Below, one piece after another: positions 19,316 to 29,470 of a stretch of 35,871 nucleotides of DNA. Position numbers and translations under genes: made by a program. A model generated the notes under the pieces. The model made no database searches. It saw only the letters and a list, made by a program, of their open reading frames with translations, and was not told where the DNA came from. Source of the stretch: Chara braunii (lineage: Eukaryota > Streptophyta > Charophyceae > Charales > Characeae); NCBI GenBank assembly GCA_003427395.1, contig BFEA01000382.1:655062-690932 (forward strand), written 5' to 3'. Within the stretch, counting starts at the first letter, position 1. Each line of letters begins with the position of its first letter.

Positions 19316-20842
19316 ATGGTTGGGCGAGCAAGACCAAGTACATCAGCAGGGACCAATGAAGAGGCCTTGGTTGGGGTTATACGAGAACCGGTCGAGAGAG
19401 TTGATACTATAAAAGGAGGGTCAGACATTGCAAGAATAAAGAGGCCAGATGAGAGAATTCCCTGCTTTAGAGGACCGCAAGTTAATGACTTCCTGGACGA
19501 GTATGAGTTATTTGGGCTCAGTTATGGTTGGACAGATAAGCAACGGCTTAAGCACCTCCCATTTTATTGTGATACTGACTCAAGATTGACAGTTCAGGAA
19601 CTAATGGAAGGTGCCACTACTTGGGAAGAAGTCAAGGAGAGACTGAAAAAGGAATTTGAGAAAGATTCAGTTCCAACCACGACTAAGGATTTACTTAACA
19701 TCAGGAGAGCTAAATATGACACTTTCAATGTTTTTCTTCAGACCTTCATCCGAACAGCAAGAAGAATTTCATATTTGGATGAAGCTCAGATATGCCATAT
19801 ATTTTTGACAAATTTTACTGACACTGAAAGGCAAGCAGTCCTTAATCAAGCTCAGCACTATCCTCTCAGATGGGATTAAATGATTGCAATCATAAAAACT
19901 CTATCTACTGTCTCCCATAAGAAATGGTCACTGGATCAGATCAGTACTCGGGCCAAGGATTGGGAGACTGAGAATGGAATGAATAGAGGAAGCAATCTGA
20001 CTGTTGAGAATATTCTTCAAAATGTGATGGCTAACTTTATGCCCGCAAGGCCTGCAACGCATGCTGAGGATGATAGGGGAAAGAAAAAGGTTGAAAGTGA
20101 GGAAGATGACGACGATGATGATGACAATGAAAATCATGGTAAGAAGGGGGACTCGTCCAGAACCAAAAGGAATGTGAAGAATGGTGATGGAGGAAACAGA
20201 GAGAGAAGAAAATATGATGAGCATCCTAAGAGGAGTTTTATTTGCTACTATTGTGGTGAAAGTGGACATACTACCACCTACTGCAAGCCACTTGAGGAGG
20301 ATGTAAGAAGTGGGGTGGCAAAGAAAGATGCAATGGACCATGTCTGTGATAGCTCATGGAATAAGTTGGACCCCAGACATCCGGGAGGTATGAGGCTTCT
20401 TGCCCTTAAACATGACGAAAGGATGAAGATTAAAAAGAAGAGAAAAACCAATGTGAATGTTCATTTTCTCACTGGAGACTTGCCTAATGAACTGGTACAA
20501 AGAGCAGACGACCCTTATACCGTGATTGAGCTGTCTCTGCAGTCCTTAACACTGACAAAGTGTGAGCCTAGTGAGGCATCAACGAATGAGTCTCCATTTG
20601 GAGGGAACCCTACTTTTCAGAATCCTTCTAGATTAGTAGAGTCCTCTTCCAATGAAATGGCTCATTTTCTGGCTAACATGATGTCATTCCATGGTGATTT
20701 ACCTCCCGAACTTATCATGGAACCTAGTGTCAGGATTGGTGAAGTAAGTAACCATCAAACTCGTATGACACCTCAAATGATAGAAGAAAAGAAAAGAAAG
20801 AAGGCTGAAAAATCTCTTATCGACATTCTTGATGATCCTTAA
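19316..20842 (+). pseudogene. gag: gag of outer element (capsid + CCHC), one stop
   Basis: ATG 19316 opens a frame of 187 codons to TAA 19877-19879 and continues in the same frame to TAA 20840-20842, so one nonsense change divides a gag of about 508 codons. The first part has capsid-like features: R-I-P-C-F-R-G-P-Q-V-N-D-F-L-D-E-Y-E, T-T-W-E-E-V-K-E-R-L-K-K-E-F and F-L-Q-T-F-I-R-T-A-R-R-I. The second has an acidic run (EEDDDDDDD near 20100-20126), basic stretches, and the zinc knuckle C-Y-Y-C-G-E-S-G-H-T-T-T-Y-C (20243-20284). A long C-terminal linker follows. The same frame continues, with further stops, into protease. Confidence 0.85.
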
Positions 20843-21603
20843 CCGGAGCGTTCACAGGAAAAGAGTGAACAAGGAAGAAAAAAAAAATTTGTTCTCAAGA
20901 GTGATTTGGATGATGGGACAGTAATCTCTGATGTAATTACTAAAATGCTGGAAGAAAAGAAAGTGACACTGTCTTTCAAGGAAGCAATGACACTAGCGCC
21001 CTAATTGAGAGAATAATTGAAAAGGTTAATTGAGAAGAAGAAAATGAAAGTTAATTATTTGGGGTCAGTATTTCCCAACCAAGTGAATAGATCACTGTCA
21101 GGTTGCAAGATGACATTTGCAACCATGGGTTGTAGGCATCTTACAATTCGCATTAATCAAGTGAAGATTTTAGCCCTAGTAGATTCTGGGGCAGAGCTGA
21201 TATTTCTTTCACGAAGAACGATGGAGGTTTGTAATTTATCAATTGACTGACCTGCACAAAATGTACTGAGTAATATTGCACGAGAGCTGTTCGTGGCAGG
21301 ATTCATTGATAATTTGCCTATCAAGGTTGGGACAATGACTGTGGAGTTACTGGGTTTTGTAGTACCTGATCAGGATCATATGACTGTATCTTGGGAACTT
21401 CATTCTTGCATAGGATGGATGCGGTCCAATTTTTCAGTCATGAGGGGTCATCCTGGATCAGTCTACAGGATCCAGAGACTGCTCAAGAGCAGACTTTTAT
21501 GGTCGGTACAAAAAATGATTTCAAACATCAACTATCTGCTAATTCGATTAGGAGGGAAAAATCTGCTGAAATAGTTAGAAGACTAAAGAAGGAAGGAAAA
21601 TGA
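20843..21603 (+). pseudogene. pro: Aspartic protease region of outer element, frameshifted
   Basis: After the gag stop the same frame reads coding-like sequence (D-G-T-V-I-S-D-V-I-T-K-M-L), with stops near 21002 and 21014, then an open stretch with the retropepsin motif A-L-V-D-S-G-A-E (around 21174-21197) and a stop at 21248. It continues V-A-G-F-I-D-N-L-P-I. Near 21390 the coding register moves to the next frame (F-L-H-R-M-D-A-V-Q-F-F), ending at TGA 21601. At least four stops and one frameshift; not functional. Confidence 0.7.
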
Positions 21604-23129
21604 GAAGCAAAAGAAAAGATTTCAGTGGGAATCAATCAAGTTTCGAAGATAATAATAAGAGCCCTTGGTAAACTCGAGGATGAGGACGGACAAATTGAAG
21701 CCTTCAAGAAAGCCGTGGAAACTGCTAAGGGAGGGAAGATGAAATTGAGATTTGCATCGACTCACCCTTTTTTAGGAAAATAGTCACTGGGTCGAAAAGA
21801 AAATACAAACCTAAGGGGGTAAAAAAAAACTCAGTGGCAGTCTTAATAGAAAAAAGATTATGATGAAGCATTGTAAAAGGAAAGACAAATTATAAGAGCA
21901 TTGAGGGAATCCGCAAAGCTGGAGAATAGGGTCACCAAAGAAAGGTTTGACACGATGAACATAGACTCAGATCAGTTTATCCTGCCTAAAGAGAAAGAAT
22001 ATATCTCCAAGATGTGTCAGGAATTCTCTGGTGCTTTCTCCTTTAATGATGAAGAGAGGGGCCGATTGCACGTGGACATGATCAAGATGGTCAAGATTTG
22101 GACAGTTGATCATGTACAATGGAATGATAGACCAACTAAGTATGCCCTAAAGGAAGAAGCGGAAGTAATGAAGTACCTAGACAAGAAGATTGCATCTAAT
22201 GTTGCTGAAACTGTTGATGAACCGTATGCTAACCACTGGTTTTGTTTCTGGAAACCAGGGGGCGGGCTAAGAAGGATACTAAATCTTCAGAAGCTCAACT
22301 CTGTGACGGTACGTGATGCAGGTAGTCTTCCTAATGCTGATCTCCTTGCTGAATCATTTGCTGATCGATATATTTATTCCCTAGTTGTTCTGTATTCTGG
22401 CTATGATCAGTTTCCTATTGATCCCACTAGTCGACCCATGACTGCCATGCACACGCCGAGGAGACTTGTTCAGATGAGTGTGGTACCTCAGGGCTGGACT
22501 AACGGGGTGGCGGTGGTTCAAAGGGATATGATCAAAGTCATGCAGGATATTTCTCCTGAAATAACCAGTCCCTACATTGATGATAATCCTGTAAAAGCAC
22601 CCTCGGTAAGAGATGAAACTTTGGTCGCAGGGGGAGTCAGAAAGTTTATCTGGGAACATGCTGAAGGAGTAAAGATGCTCCTAGAAAGACTTCAGAAGTA
22701 TAATCTGACTGTCTGTGGACCAAAGTCCCTTCTTTTTCAACTAGAAGTGATAATCTTGGGTTTCAGATGCTTTTCCAAGGGTAGGAGTCCAGATCCCAAG
22801 AAGATAGACAAGATCTTGAACTGGCCTCTGCCTCTCAAAAGAGTGACAGATGTCAGGAGCTTCTTGGGAGTTTGTGAATTCTGGAGGATTTTTATTCCTT
22901 ATTTTGCCGCCCTTGCAGAACCTCTGAGAGAAATGGTAAGACAAGGGGCTTTCTTAGCATGGAATGATAAAAGACAAACTGTAGCAGAAACGTTGAATGA
23001 AAAATTAAGAGATGGCGGTGTGGTGTTGGGAGTACCATATTATGATGATGACGAGACAAGACTTTTCATCATTGAGGCTGATGGAGGACCAGTTGCTCTG
23101 GGTGGAGTACTTATTAGCACCAACAGGTA
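21604..23129 (+). pseudogene. pol: Reverse transcriptase of outer element, catalytic Asp lost
   Basis: Frame 1 is open from 21604 (a protease-RT linker of about 59 codons), then broken by several stops between 21781 and 21900, and open again 21901-23130. RT motifs: H-W-F-C-F-W-K-P-G-G-G-L-R-R-I-L-N-L-Q-K-L-N, S-L-V-V-L-Y-S-G-Y-D-Q (motif A), V-V-P-Q-G-W-T-N, Y-I-D-D at 22573-22584 (motif C), I-L-G-F-R-C, and D-V-R-S-F-L-G-V-C-E-F-W-R. In motif A the first catalytic Asp is replaced by Val (GTT at 22387-22389). It diverges strongly from the nested chromovirus RT, so the two belong to different lineages. The frame closes at TAG 23128-23130, inside what should be RNase H. Confidence 0.85.
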
Positions 23130-23238
23130 GATCCAACGGTCAGCAGATGGATCGCCTTCATCTGGACATATGATTTTAAGCTGGAAAAGATTCCCATTGA
23201 GAAAAACTGAGCGGATGGCCTAAGTCGGATTGAGTAGC
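23130..23238 (+). pseudogene. RNase H remnant, central domain deleted
   Basis: RT ends in A-L-G-G-V-L-I-S-T-N, the first strand of RNase H. In another frame at 23130 the sequence resumes D-P-T-V-S-R-W-I-A-F-I-W, then F-K-L-E-K-I-P and A-D-G-L-S-R-I-E, which are the last elements of the domain. About 80-100 residues including catalytic positions are therefore missing (length inferred from the nested element). A TGA splits K-N from A-D-G and a TAG ends it. Confidence 0.7.
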
Positions 23239-24866
23239 GAGAAGAAGAAGAAGATGTGAATGGAACAATTGAAGAATCCGCCTATGTTGATAATTTTTTT
23301 AATGAAAAAGATGATGAGGATTATGAGGCACCATGCTCCTACAAGTGGAGTCTGTGGCCGGAAGAGAGAGATAGTTGGGGAGAAATCCCAAGTGCATACG
23401 TTTACGAATCGATTCTTGGGAAAGAGGAAGAAGATGAACTAATCGATTGGTATGCAAGAGTTAATGCTGCAGCAGTGGCTGCTCACGAGATTGGGGAAAG
23501 TTCAGGTTCAAAGGAAGAAGAGGAGAGTGAAAAGAAGGAAGAAGAGATATTTTTCTTCTTTAAAGAATATGATGAAAATTATCAAGAGATTGGCAGAAAG
23601 ATGAAAAAGGAGCAGCTAAAACAATATTATTGTAAAGATTCAAGGAAGAAATTAAGATTAAAGAGAGGACACCTCTTTGTGGATGGTAAGGGAGGTCTAC
23701 CTCCACTAAGAGTGGTCTGTGGTAAAGAGAGGCAGTTAGAGATAATCGCTGCTCTACATGAGGGGGTCGTTGGTGGCCACAGGGCTGCTGAGGCTACCTA
23801 CTCCAAGACTGTCAAACTCTACTTTAGGCCTGGCATGAGAGACATGATTTTCAGATACTGTAAATCGTGTGTTTTATATCAGAAGAGGTCTACCACAAGA
23901 ATGATTGAGCCTTTGTTTCTCACTATTTTGGTAGAGCCAGGCAGCAGAGTTCATTTAGATCTCATCACCATGTCATTAGGCAAGGGTGTAATGAGATATA
24001 TACTAAACATGAGATATAATTTCTTTGGATACATTGAGGCAAAAACTCTGAAGAGGAAGACAGCTGAGTAAGTGGCTGACTGGATAGAGGAAGTCTATCT
24101 CAGGTATCCTTTTATCAGAGAATTTGTCTCAAACAGAGGATCAGAATTCAAAAATGAGGTTGTCAGGAGAATTACACTCAGATTGAGAGTCAAAATTCGA
24201 TATGTGACTACTTACCATCCTCAAGCGAACGCACCTGTTGAAAGAGGTCACAGAACTCTGAAAGATTCATCGGCTAAGTGGTGTGAAGGGAAGCTCAGTA
24301 ATTGGCCAAAGGTGTTAAGAGTTGCTGTATATGCTGATAATATCACAGTCAAGAGAACTACTGGTTATGCACCTTTTACTCTGTGGTATGGTCGATATGC
24401 TACATTGCCTATTGAGAGTATTGTCAAGACATGGTCAAGTCAGGAAAGTGACAGGGAATATTCTATTTCAGAACTCCTTCAAATCAGAATGAGGCAGATT
24501 TCTGAAGTTGATCAGGCAGTGATGGATGCAGCAGAGAGTATGACATCCAGCAGACTATCGGATCAAGAAAGATGGAACAATAAAAGATATATAAGAAAAG
24601 AGAAATTGAAGATTGGAGATGTTGTTCTTTTGTTTGACAGTTCTCTTGAGACACAATTGATTAAAAGGTTGGAGCCCAGATGGCTTGGTCCTTACAGAAT
24701 CACAGGAGAAGCAGAAGGCAAGGTTTATGAGATCTCAGAAATGGATGAATCCAGGGTTCATGACATGGTATGAGGGTCAAGACTTCGTAAGTTCATCTTC
24801 AGAGACCCTGACTTGATCCCTACAGTGACTCCAAAGAGAGGAAAGAGAAGTCAACCATCCAAGTAA
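23239..24866 (+). pseudogene. pol: Integrase of outer element, second catalytic Asp changed to Asn
   Basis: Same frame throughout, with a TAA at 24069-24071 and a TGA at 24771-24773; coding-like sequence then runs to TAA 24864-24866 (S-R-L-R-K-F-I-F-R-D-P-D-L-I-P). Acidic E-rich N-terminal region, zinc finger H-E-G-V-V-G-G-H ... C-K-S-C (about 23757-23870), first catalytic Asp in H-L-D-L-I (23958-23960), V-S-N-R-G-S-E-F with Asn (24132-24134) where the second Asp belongs, and Glu in P-V-E-R-G-H (24240-24242). The C terminus has G-D-V-V-L-L-F-D and W-L-G-P-Y-R-I, the GPY/F module. There is no chromodomain, unlike the nested element. Confidence 0.85.
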
Positions 24867-24963
24867 GAGAACAGTCATTGAGAACTAAGAAAGAGTACAG
24901 TAAGACAATGAGAAAGTGAGACTCAGTTATCAGCAGACAATGATCATTCCTGCATAGTCAATT

Positions 24964-25082
24964 CAACATTTCAGTTTCAACATTTTTGTTTCAGCATTTC
25001 AGTTTCAATACTCCAGTTTCAGCATTTCAGTTTCAGTACTTCAGTTTCAGCATCTCAATTTCAATATTCCAATTTCCAGCAA
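24964..25082. repeat. Degenerate 12-15 bp tandem repeat (AGCATTTCAGTTTC)
   Basis: About eight imperfect copies of an AGCATTTCAGTTTCA-like unit directly after the pol gene. Confidence 0.75.
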
Positions 25083-25487
25083 GTCATTTCATTATCTATT
25101 TCAGCAAGCAACTAAGTTAATGAGACTATATCCTTGATGCAGCACTGCAGTCGTTCCATGAGTGTAAAACCTTGAGAGTGGAGAGTAACTGTGAGTACAG
25201 CTCTAGGAGCATTGACACAGTGTCGAGATTTAAGAAACTCATGGTTGTGGCACATCAAATGATGTAAGCAGTATTATTCTTATGACAAAGAGAAATCATG
25301 ATGGACATAGAGAAATTCAGTTCTGTCTGATTGAAAGTTATCAGCAGAAGGACTTCGTGTCTCTGACTAAGTTGTCCATCCAAGAGATTTAGACGAAGGC
25401 AGGCATAAAGAAGTTCAACTTTGCTTGACTGAGAGAGGTAAGTAGAGGGACTTCGTGCTTCTTGGCTAAGGGTTTGTCTTCACTCTG

Positions 25488-25701
25488 ATGAGGGAAGGGA
25501 CCTCTCTGAGATCAGTGCTTCAGTATTTCCTTGAGACTGACGGGACGTCTCTTGGACAAGAAATCCTAGTTGAGGGAAAGGACCTCTCTGGGGCGAGCAC
25601 TAAGTCTTTGTTTGAGGTTGAAGGGAGGTCTCTTGCGAACCCTTAGTGTTGGCTAGCATGTTATTGTTCATTGCCTCTTGAGACTGAAGGAGGTCTCTTG
25701 A
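25488..25701. repeat. Imperfect repeats of about 70-80 bp (GGTCTCTTG modules)
   Basis: TGAGGGAAGGGACCTCTCTG recurs about 82 bp later (25571) with small changes, and the paired TTGAGACTGACGGGACGTCTCTTG-like module occurs three times (about 25531, 25612, 25678). The modules are themselves partly self-complementary (GAGAC/GTCTC). Confidence 0.65.
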
Positions 25702-26313
25702 GAAATGTTTGTTCTGTTATGGGGCGAGGGCAGTCTGCTTGTGGGGTTATGATATGCTTGCCTGACTGTATGCGCCTGGGGTTTTCTTCTCTAACCTAAG
25801 GACAAGTTGATTGTCGAGGTTAGCCAGAGCCTTCCCGCAGTAGGTTGCAATCTGGTGGGGTCTGCAGGTCCCCGACGCGAGTGTCGAATTCTGTAGTCAG
25901 CTGAGGCTAAGACTCCGGGAGTCTGGCCTATGAGGCTGAAAGAGGTCGGCTGGAACCCTACCGCAGTCAGAGGATGCAATCTAGTGACGTTAGCCAGAGT
26001 CTGGAACTGTGGTTAGACCCGGTCCCACGTTCAAAAATTTGGGCGGGGTAGCCAGCGCCCTTGGCCAAAAACTGGTAGGTGAGCCGGTCCCTGACCGCAG
26101 TGGTCAAATACGGATTCGGGATAGTCAGACTGACGGGACGTCTACTGTCATAGGGTGACCAGACCCGCTATAGTCTGGGTGTCATGGCGAGAGTGCCAAA
26201 GGGTTGTCATACTCGAGTAGTGGGTATGATTGGTCCTGACCTGGAGGCAGGTCAAAGGGGCTGTCAAGACAAATGGTCTGACTAGTCCTGGCCTGAGGTG
26301 GGCCGAATGAGGT

Positions 26314-26340
26314 ATGTCAGACTGACGGGACGTCTGACAT
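26314..26340. repeat. 9-bp hairpin (ATGTCAGAC/GTCTGACAT)
   Basis: Perfect arms around a 9-nt loop. The loop side shares GTCAGACTGACGGGACGTCT with a copy at about 26126, so it is a modified repeat copy. Confidence 0.6.
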
Positions 26341-26572
26341 TCCTGGCCAGTGGTGGGCCGAAACCAAGGCAATCAATAAATCCTGGGTACGAAGAGTTGT
26401 TATATATTAATTGTTATTTATTATTTATTATTTTATTTATGGGTTTTATTTTAATTTATTTATGTTTAACTACTGGTTGTCAGAGAGTCTGCTTGCTGGG
26501 CATGGTTGTTGACTATGGGACTTGCTGGTTTTGCAGGTATACGGATGATTGTCCGAAGCTCCCAGACCAGGG

Positions 26573-26755
26573 AAAAGAAAAAGGGTTTGGTATCCCCTCC
26601 CTTTTGTCTGAGAAGTTGGGGAGACACCTCACTCAGACCAGAGAAAGAAAACAAGGGTTTGGTATCCCCGTCAGGTGCTTGAGAAGCTGAGAAGACGTCT
26701 CACTCAGGCCAGAGAACAGAAAAGAGGGTTTGGTATGCCCTACTTCCAGCATTGA
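26573..26755. repeat. Imperfect 61-71 bp tandem repeat, about 2.7 copies
   Basis: Units starting CAGACCAG/CAGGCCAG at 26573, 26634 and 26705, each followed by an A-rich run and GGGTTTGGTATSCCC, then TGAGAAG and a GAGACRYCTCACT end. Confidence 0.75.
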
Positions 26756-26866
26756 CAGACAGAGCAAGTACCCCCGTTATTGGGGTCATCAAGAGCTAAG
26801 GTAACCTCCATGTGAAAAACCACCGGTTGAATAGGTCAAACATTCAGACAAAATCCTTCTTAAGAT

Positions 26867-26872
26867 TTTATT
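26867..26872 (-). terminator. Candidate poly(A) signal for the antisense gene
   Basis: AATAAA on the minus strand about 130 nt past the antisense stop codon, a normal distance for a 3' UTR. Confidence 0.45.
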
Positions 26873-26998
26873 TGGTGGCCGACAAGCGGCCAAGTTCACG
26901 AAGAACCTGCGTCCCTGGCCTTAAGGAAGCCAAACTCTCAAGCGTGGGGCGCTATAGAACGGATAGTGAACTGGAAATCTTATGAGTCGAAATCAGAC

Positions 26999-27469
26999 TT
27001 AGAAAGCAGAGAAGAAGTCGCGCTTATACATGACATAAAAGATAGCCATGAGTTCAAGCTGGAAAAGAAAGAGAAGGAAGAAGATGCTAAAGAGAATGCA
27101 GTGATTAGGGTGATGTGGAGATGAGATAGTACACGGGATAGAGGAAGGTGGAACAGGCACTATCGCTTTACTTACGGCAGGGGTGGAAGGAGCTCTGGGG
27201 ATACAAGGGGGAGAAGAGGCGCTAGGAGTACCATAGCGCGCGTCGAACTTCTTGCGAAGGAACTCCATCCTGTCAGGGGATGGAGTTCTCTCGTACCACC
27301 CTCCTAACGGGTAGCGAGGGTGTGGCCTCAAACGGCCATAGCCTCGCGGCTCCTCCTCTTCCTCCTCCTCTGAGCTATAATCCCTCCATGCCCTAACTAG
27401 CGGTTCTTCATTTGCTTTCCCTCCTCTTCCTCCCCTCCCTGGACCCTGTCCACGACGTGCCTCAGGCAT
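26999..27469 (-). CDS. Antisense spliced gene in the 3' region of outer element (unknown protein)
   Basis: ATG at 27469 in a fair context (GCCATGC, -3 G) opens a 156-codon frame to TAA at 26999. N terminus Arg/Gly-rich (R-R-G-Q-G-P-G-R-G-G-R-G-G-K), then W-R-D-Y-S-S, a run of seven Glu, P-H-P-R-Y-P-L-G-G-W-Y-E-R-T-P-S-P-D, and M-E-F-L-R-K-K-F-D-A-R-Y-G. A likely 117-nt phase-0 intron (27059-27175) would remove a low-complexity hydrophobic stretch, giving 117 aa ending Y-K-R-D-F-F-S-A-F. Upstream are two TATA boxes and about 410 nt without any ATG; downstream an AATAAA. Known: antisense extra ORFs between pol and the 3' LTR occur in some plant Tat-lineage elements. Homology to those is not shown here. 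If unspliced, the hydrophobic tail could act as a membrane anchor. Confidence 0.6.
   Translation of the reverse strand: MPEARRGQGPGRGGRGGKANEEPLVRAWRDYSSEEEEEEEPRGYGRLRPHPRYPLGGWYERTPSPDRMEFLRKKFDARYGTPSASSPPCIPRAPSTPAVSKAIVPVPPSSIPCTISSPHHPNHCILFSIFFLLFLFQLELMAIFYVMYKRDFFSAF
27059..27175 (-). other. Predicted intron of antisense gene (117 nt, phase 0)
   Basis: Donor GTAAGT starts at 27175. The acceptor CTTTCTTTTCCAG ends at 27059 behind a long pyrimidine tract. A CTAAT branch-like motif lies at 27108-27104. Length is divisible by three and has no stop, so retention and splicing both keep the frame. Confidence 0.55.
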
Positions 27470-27895
27470 GGCGGAGATCGAGTCTAGTTATTAAGGGAAG
27501 GATGAGAGACAGACGATGTAGCACTAAGACCTATGATTAGAAGGATACTATGTGAAGAGAGTTTGTGGTGATGAGATGAACAAGGGGGGAGAACGAAAAC
27601 AAAGAACTGATAAGAAGAAAAGAGGAAAAACGACTGCACTGAATAAGAGGACCACGACCTGCGGTGGTGGGAGGAAGGTGAGTGCCGAGAGAAAAGGCGA
27701 GCACTAAGAGAGAGAAGGCGAGCGCCAAAAAGAAAGGTGAGCCGAAGGAGAAGGTGAGCGTAGAGGAAAAGAATGACCACTGGGAAAAAGCGAGTGCCGG
27801 GAGAAAGAGTGGACGCTGAAGCAAAACAGAAAACGGGCCGCACAGAGCCACGGCTCGGGCTGCACAGCAAGTCGCGAATAGGAACGAATGAGAAT
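27470..27895 (-). other. Predicted ATG-free 5' leader of antisense gene
   Basis: On the minus strand this is pyrimidine-rich with repeated GCTCGCCTT/GCTCACCTT words. I find no CAT on the + strand between 27477 and 27895, so no upstream start codon on the transcript. The long pyrimidine-biased frames crossing it are not convincing as proteins. Confidence 0.5.
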
Positions 27896-27981
27896 ACTTC
27901 TGCTTTCACTGTTTATATACTGGAAGTGTGATCCATTTACTTCTGCTTTCACTGTTTATATACTGGAAGCGTGATCCATTT
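27896..27981 (-). promoter_or_regulatory. Duplicated TATA-box promoter for the antisense gene
   Basis: A 43-bp unit is present twice in tandem (27896-27938 and 27939-27981) with few differences. Each unit carries TATATAAAC on the minus strand (27919-27912 and 27962-27955). The position suits transcription starting near 27880 toward the antisense ORF. Confidence 0.5.
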
Positions 27982-28379
27982 TGACCCCGCGGGGACGCTC
28001 GGTGGGGGTTTGGTATTATGTCGAAGGGCACGGTGTCCCGACCTTCCTTTGTGTACCAGATCCTCGGTCGGTGTGAGCTCCTTGTTCCGACCTCCTGCTC
28101 CCTAGGCTCATCTCGTGCTATAGGTCTTGTACCTGGACTATTCCCGGCAGGGGCCGGTCCCAGTGGCGTAGCCCTCAGCAAAAGGGGTGCGCTACAGGAC
28201 TTCCATTGGTCCATGCAGGCTCGGCGCCCTGCTGTACAGCAGAGCACTACCGGCCTGTGACCGTGGTAGCCGCTGGGTTCGCCCTGGGACGCGAAAGTGA
28301 GACGGCGGGCTCAGTCTTTTCAACCGCGCGCTAAGCATCCCTGTACAGGTTATGGGTCAGGTGCATGATACTGACAGCA

Positions 28380-29470
28380 GCCAAGAGAACAGAAAGCTAA
28401 ACAAGAAGCAACAAGAGAAGAAAAATAGAAAATCAGAGGTGTAATTAATGTGGTTGGACTACTAGCTTTAGTTCAGGGGAAATCTGATGGCCTTTGAATC
28501 CCAGTTATCATTACGTCCAACTTGTTGGTTATTTTTCACTATTTATTGTTATCATTATTCCCTGTATGCCTTTCTTGACTGGCCTGTCGTTTCGAGGGAA
28601 GGCCGACAGGACAAGGTTTCGAACTCGAGCGGTGGTATTGCAGTCTACGGGAGCACAACCCTTCGAATATCACCTGTACCGGGTTTTGCGTGTCTAGGTT
28701 CCGCTCGGTAGGACCCAACAATTTTACTACAGGTTAGATACGGTGGGCTGAAATTTGAAGCGCCACCTTTTCTTTCTGCTACTATTATGATTATGATTAT
28801 TATTATTATTGTTATTATTTAGTTCCCCCACTTTGAGTTTCCGGCCGTCAATCTGTCACTTCATGGGGAAGCCTGCCGATTCGAGTTTTCAGACTGCGGC
28901 CGCGATCCTATGGTCAGAGCCTTACCGGTCTTTCGAAAGTTGCCTGAACCAGGCCTGTTTGCCCGAATCGTGCGGACCCCGGTGGCCAGGTTAAGGGTCA
29001 GATACAGTGAAAACTAAAAGGAAAAGAAAATGGGAAAAGGAAGAAAAGAAACCCCAGATTTGTGTGTGAGAGCGGGGCGCGGTTCAGGCAAGGCTGGTGC
29101 ACATAGAGATTTTGAGAGACTACCCCCTTCTTTCTTTTCCTTTCCCTGTTGTAATCATTGTTATTTTATTTTATAATTATTATTTAGTTTTCTAAATCTG
29201 ATTTTCTACCTGTTGGCTTGTCTTTTCGCGGGAAGCCAACGGTTCGGATTTTGAACCATCTTATTGTGGCCTAAGTAGGCCAATCCCACGTATACAGTCT
29301 GTGGTTGGGTTTCGATCTGGCATCGTGAGGTGGGACCTCAAAAGGAGGGCGACCCGCGGCCGCATTGGTAGGAGGCTTATCACCCCCTTCATGGAGGGTC
29401 ATAAGCCCCCTCCTTGCCATCGGACACGGGTACCCGCCAGACATAGGACAAAGCTTGTGTTTTGAGGAAA
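28380..29470. repeat. Three diverged modules of about 270-350 bp
   Basis: Each module has an AT-rich TTATTATT tract (near 28540, 28795, 29155), then a conserved GC-rich core with CTGnC..GTC..TTCGnGGGAAGCC (near 28580, 28850, 29215), a GTTTCGAA/GATTTTGAA word, and a purine-rich end with GGTCAGRTRCA. Strongly diverged, non-coding; the open frames in each are short and not shared. Probably old tandem duplications in the retrotransposon 3' region. Confidence 0.5.

Larger units (their letters stand above)
24867..26860 (+). other. 3' region of outer element, no protein gene recognised
   Basis: Non-coding stretch between integrase and the antisense gene, made mainly of diverged repeats listed separately, with an AT-rich core at 26395-26470. 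No convincing coding frame. Confidence 0.5.

Noticed and set aside
27484-27909. 141-codon minus-strand frame upstream of the antisense gene
   Set aside because: No ATG; pyrimidine-rich sequence gives S/F/L-rich translation. Better explained as the 5' leader.
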